The notes under the pieces are model-generated. The model ran no database searches. It was not told the DNA's origin and saw nothing but the letters and a program-made list of their open reading frames with translations. From contig DAIEQT010000217.1 in NCBI GenBank assembly GCA_027347545.1, positions 1 through 16,513 of the forward strand: a stretch of 16,513 bases of DNA, read 5' to 3'. The translations under genes and the position numbers were made by a program. This DNA is from Ignavibacteria bacterium (GTDB lineage Bacteria; Bacteroidota; Ignavibacteria; Ignavibacteriales; Melioribacteraceae). Shown one piece after another: positions 16,008-16,513 of this stretch. Positions within the stretch are counted from its first letter, which is position 1. The number at the start of each line of letters is the position of its first letter.

Positions 16008-16492
16008 ACCTCTGGTGGTATTACGTAACCATAAACACAAAAGATCACAAAGAATATTTTGGTGTTATTAAAAACGAGCAAATGGTTTTAAATGAACTGG
16101 GAAAGGTTGTTCAATATGAATGGGAGAAAACAAAAACGCTTAGACCAAATGTTGATCTGGATTATTTTGTCGTAATGCCTAACCATATACATGGGATAAT
16201 AATTCTAAACGAAATTAATGTAGAGACTTGCCGCGGCAAGTCTCTACAAGAAACTGAAAGAGTGTTTTCAAAGCCAGTAAAAAATTCTTTATCTATAATT
16301 ATCAATCAGTTCAAAGGTTCTGTTAAACGTTGGGCAAATGGAAATTGTTATTCAGATTTCGTATGGCAATCCCGGTTTTACGATCGCATAATCCGTAACG
16401 AAAAAGAACTTTTTAATGTTAGAAAGTATATCGAGCAAAATCCGCTGAAATGGGAGTTTGAGAAAACCCAGCCGGAAAATATTTTTATGTAG
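16004..16492 (+). CDS. RAYT-like HUH/Y1 transposase, main part (5' end displaced)
   Basis: The frame encodes a Y1 (IS200/REP-associated) transposase domain: strand WYYVTINTK, the HUH motif in VVMPNHIHGIIIL (H61 and H63, counted from the GTG), and the C-terminal segment WQSRFYDRIIRNEKELFNVRKYIEQNPLKW, in which Y126 is the likely nucleophile. These enzymes nick single-stranded DNA at palindromic ends and move REP-like or IS200-like elements. The usual N-terminal residues are absent from this frame and found in front of the GIY-YIG cassette, so the gene appears interrupted. The GTG start at 16004 is the only in-frame start codon before the domain and could work by re-initiation after the GIY-YIG gene. 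Between the HUH and tyrosine motifs the frame contains a 30-bp palindrome (16219-16248). The catalytic residues look intact, so partial activity cannot be excluded. Confidence 0.85.
   Translation: MNLWWYYVTINTKDHKEYFGVIKNEQMVLNELGKVVQYEWEKTKTLRPNVDLDYFVVMPNHIHGIIILNEINVETCRGKSLQETERVFSKPVKNSLSIIINQFKGSVKRWANGNCYSDFVWQSRFYDRIIRNEKELFNVRKYIEQNPLKWEFEKTQPENIFM
16219..16248. repeat. Perfect 30-bp palindrome inside the transposase frame
   Basis: The left half TGTAGAGACTTGCCG (16219-16233) is the exact reverse complement of the right half (16234-16248). It is read in frame without a stop, covering the codons for VETCRGKSLQ. It lies shortly after the HUH motif, in a stretch where related proteins vary in length and sequence. 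As RNA or single-stranded DNA it would fold into a 13-14-bp stem, the kind of structure that RAYT enzymes bind. Confidence 0.85.
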
Positions 16493-16513
16493 AATAGCTG
16501 CGCTCGGTCCGGT

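Noticed and set aside
16496..16508. GCTGCGCTCGGTC at the window end resembles a stretch near the pUC replication origin, hinting at vector contamination
   Set aside because: The following bases differ from vector sequence, and the match to the transporter gene in the same window is a better explanation.
1..16513. CRISPR arrays, tRNA or rRNA genes
   Set aside because: No regularly spaced repeats, no cloverleaf-like or rRNA-like stretches were found in the gaps, all of which are shorter than 180 bp.

Overview
The window is low-GC, uniformly gene-dense bacterial DNA. Its gene content points to the Bacteroidota/Ignavibacteriota (FCB) group: a DUF5916 outer-membrane protein, a secreted PIG-L deacetylase, a PL10-type pectate lyase remnant, an HAE1-type RND efflux operon, a RAYT-like Y1 transposase and a small GIY-YIG protein. 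Signal peptides end in short forms such as FAQ, TAQ and SAQ, which is typical of that group. The phylum call is inference; no rRNA or tRNA gene was seen.

Left part (1-6.0 kb, + strand): the 3' part of clpB runs in from the left edge and ends at a clear intrinsic terminator. Next come a nested hairpin repeat, a secreted PIG-L deacetylase, a DUF5916 outer-membrane protein and a decayed pectate lyase. The lyase has an in-frame stop and seems to have lost an internal segment. A beta-carbonic anhydrase follows.

Middle part (6.0-14.7 kb): a small lipoprotein, a large U32 peptidase-family protein (probable RNA-hydroxylation type) and a two-helix membrane protein lie on the + strand. The last of these collides tail to tail with a - strand tripartite efflux operon reading adaptor, RND pump, TolC-like outer-membrane channel. 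The adaptor and pump genes are separated by a 136-bp MITE-like repeat with 20-bp terminal inverted repeats and a second palindrome inside it.

Right part (14.8-16.5 kb, + strand): a BASS-type transporter gene ends inside the start of a RAYT-like HUH/Y1 transposase gene. The transposase gene appears to be split near its 5' end by a cassette of about 273 bp. That cassette consists of a GIY-YIG nuclease gene bounded by a perfect 13-bp inverted repeat. Further downstream, the transposase frame itself carries a perfect 30-bp palindrome translated in frame.

This nesting of a nuclease cassette and a REP-like palindrome within one HUH transposase gene is the most unusual feature here. It fits a wider pattern in the window of palindromes lying inside other palindromic elements.
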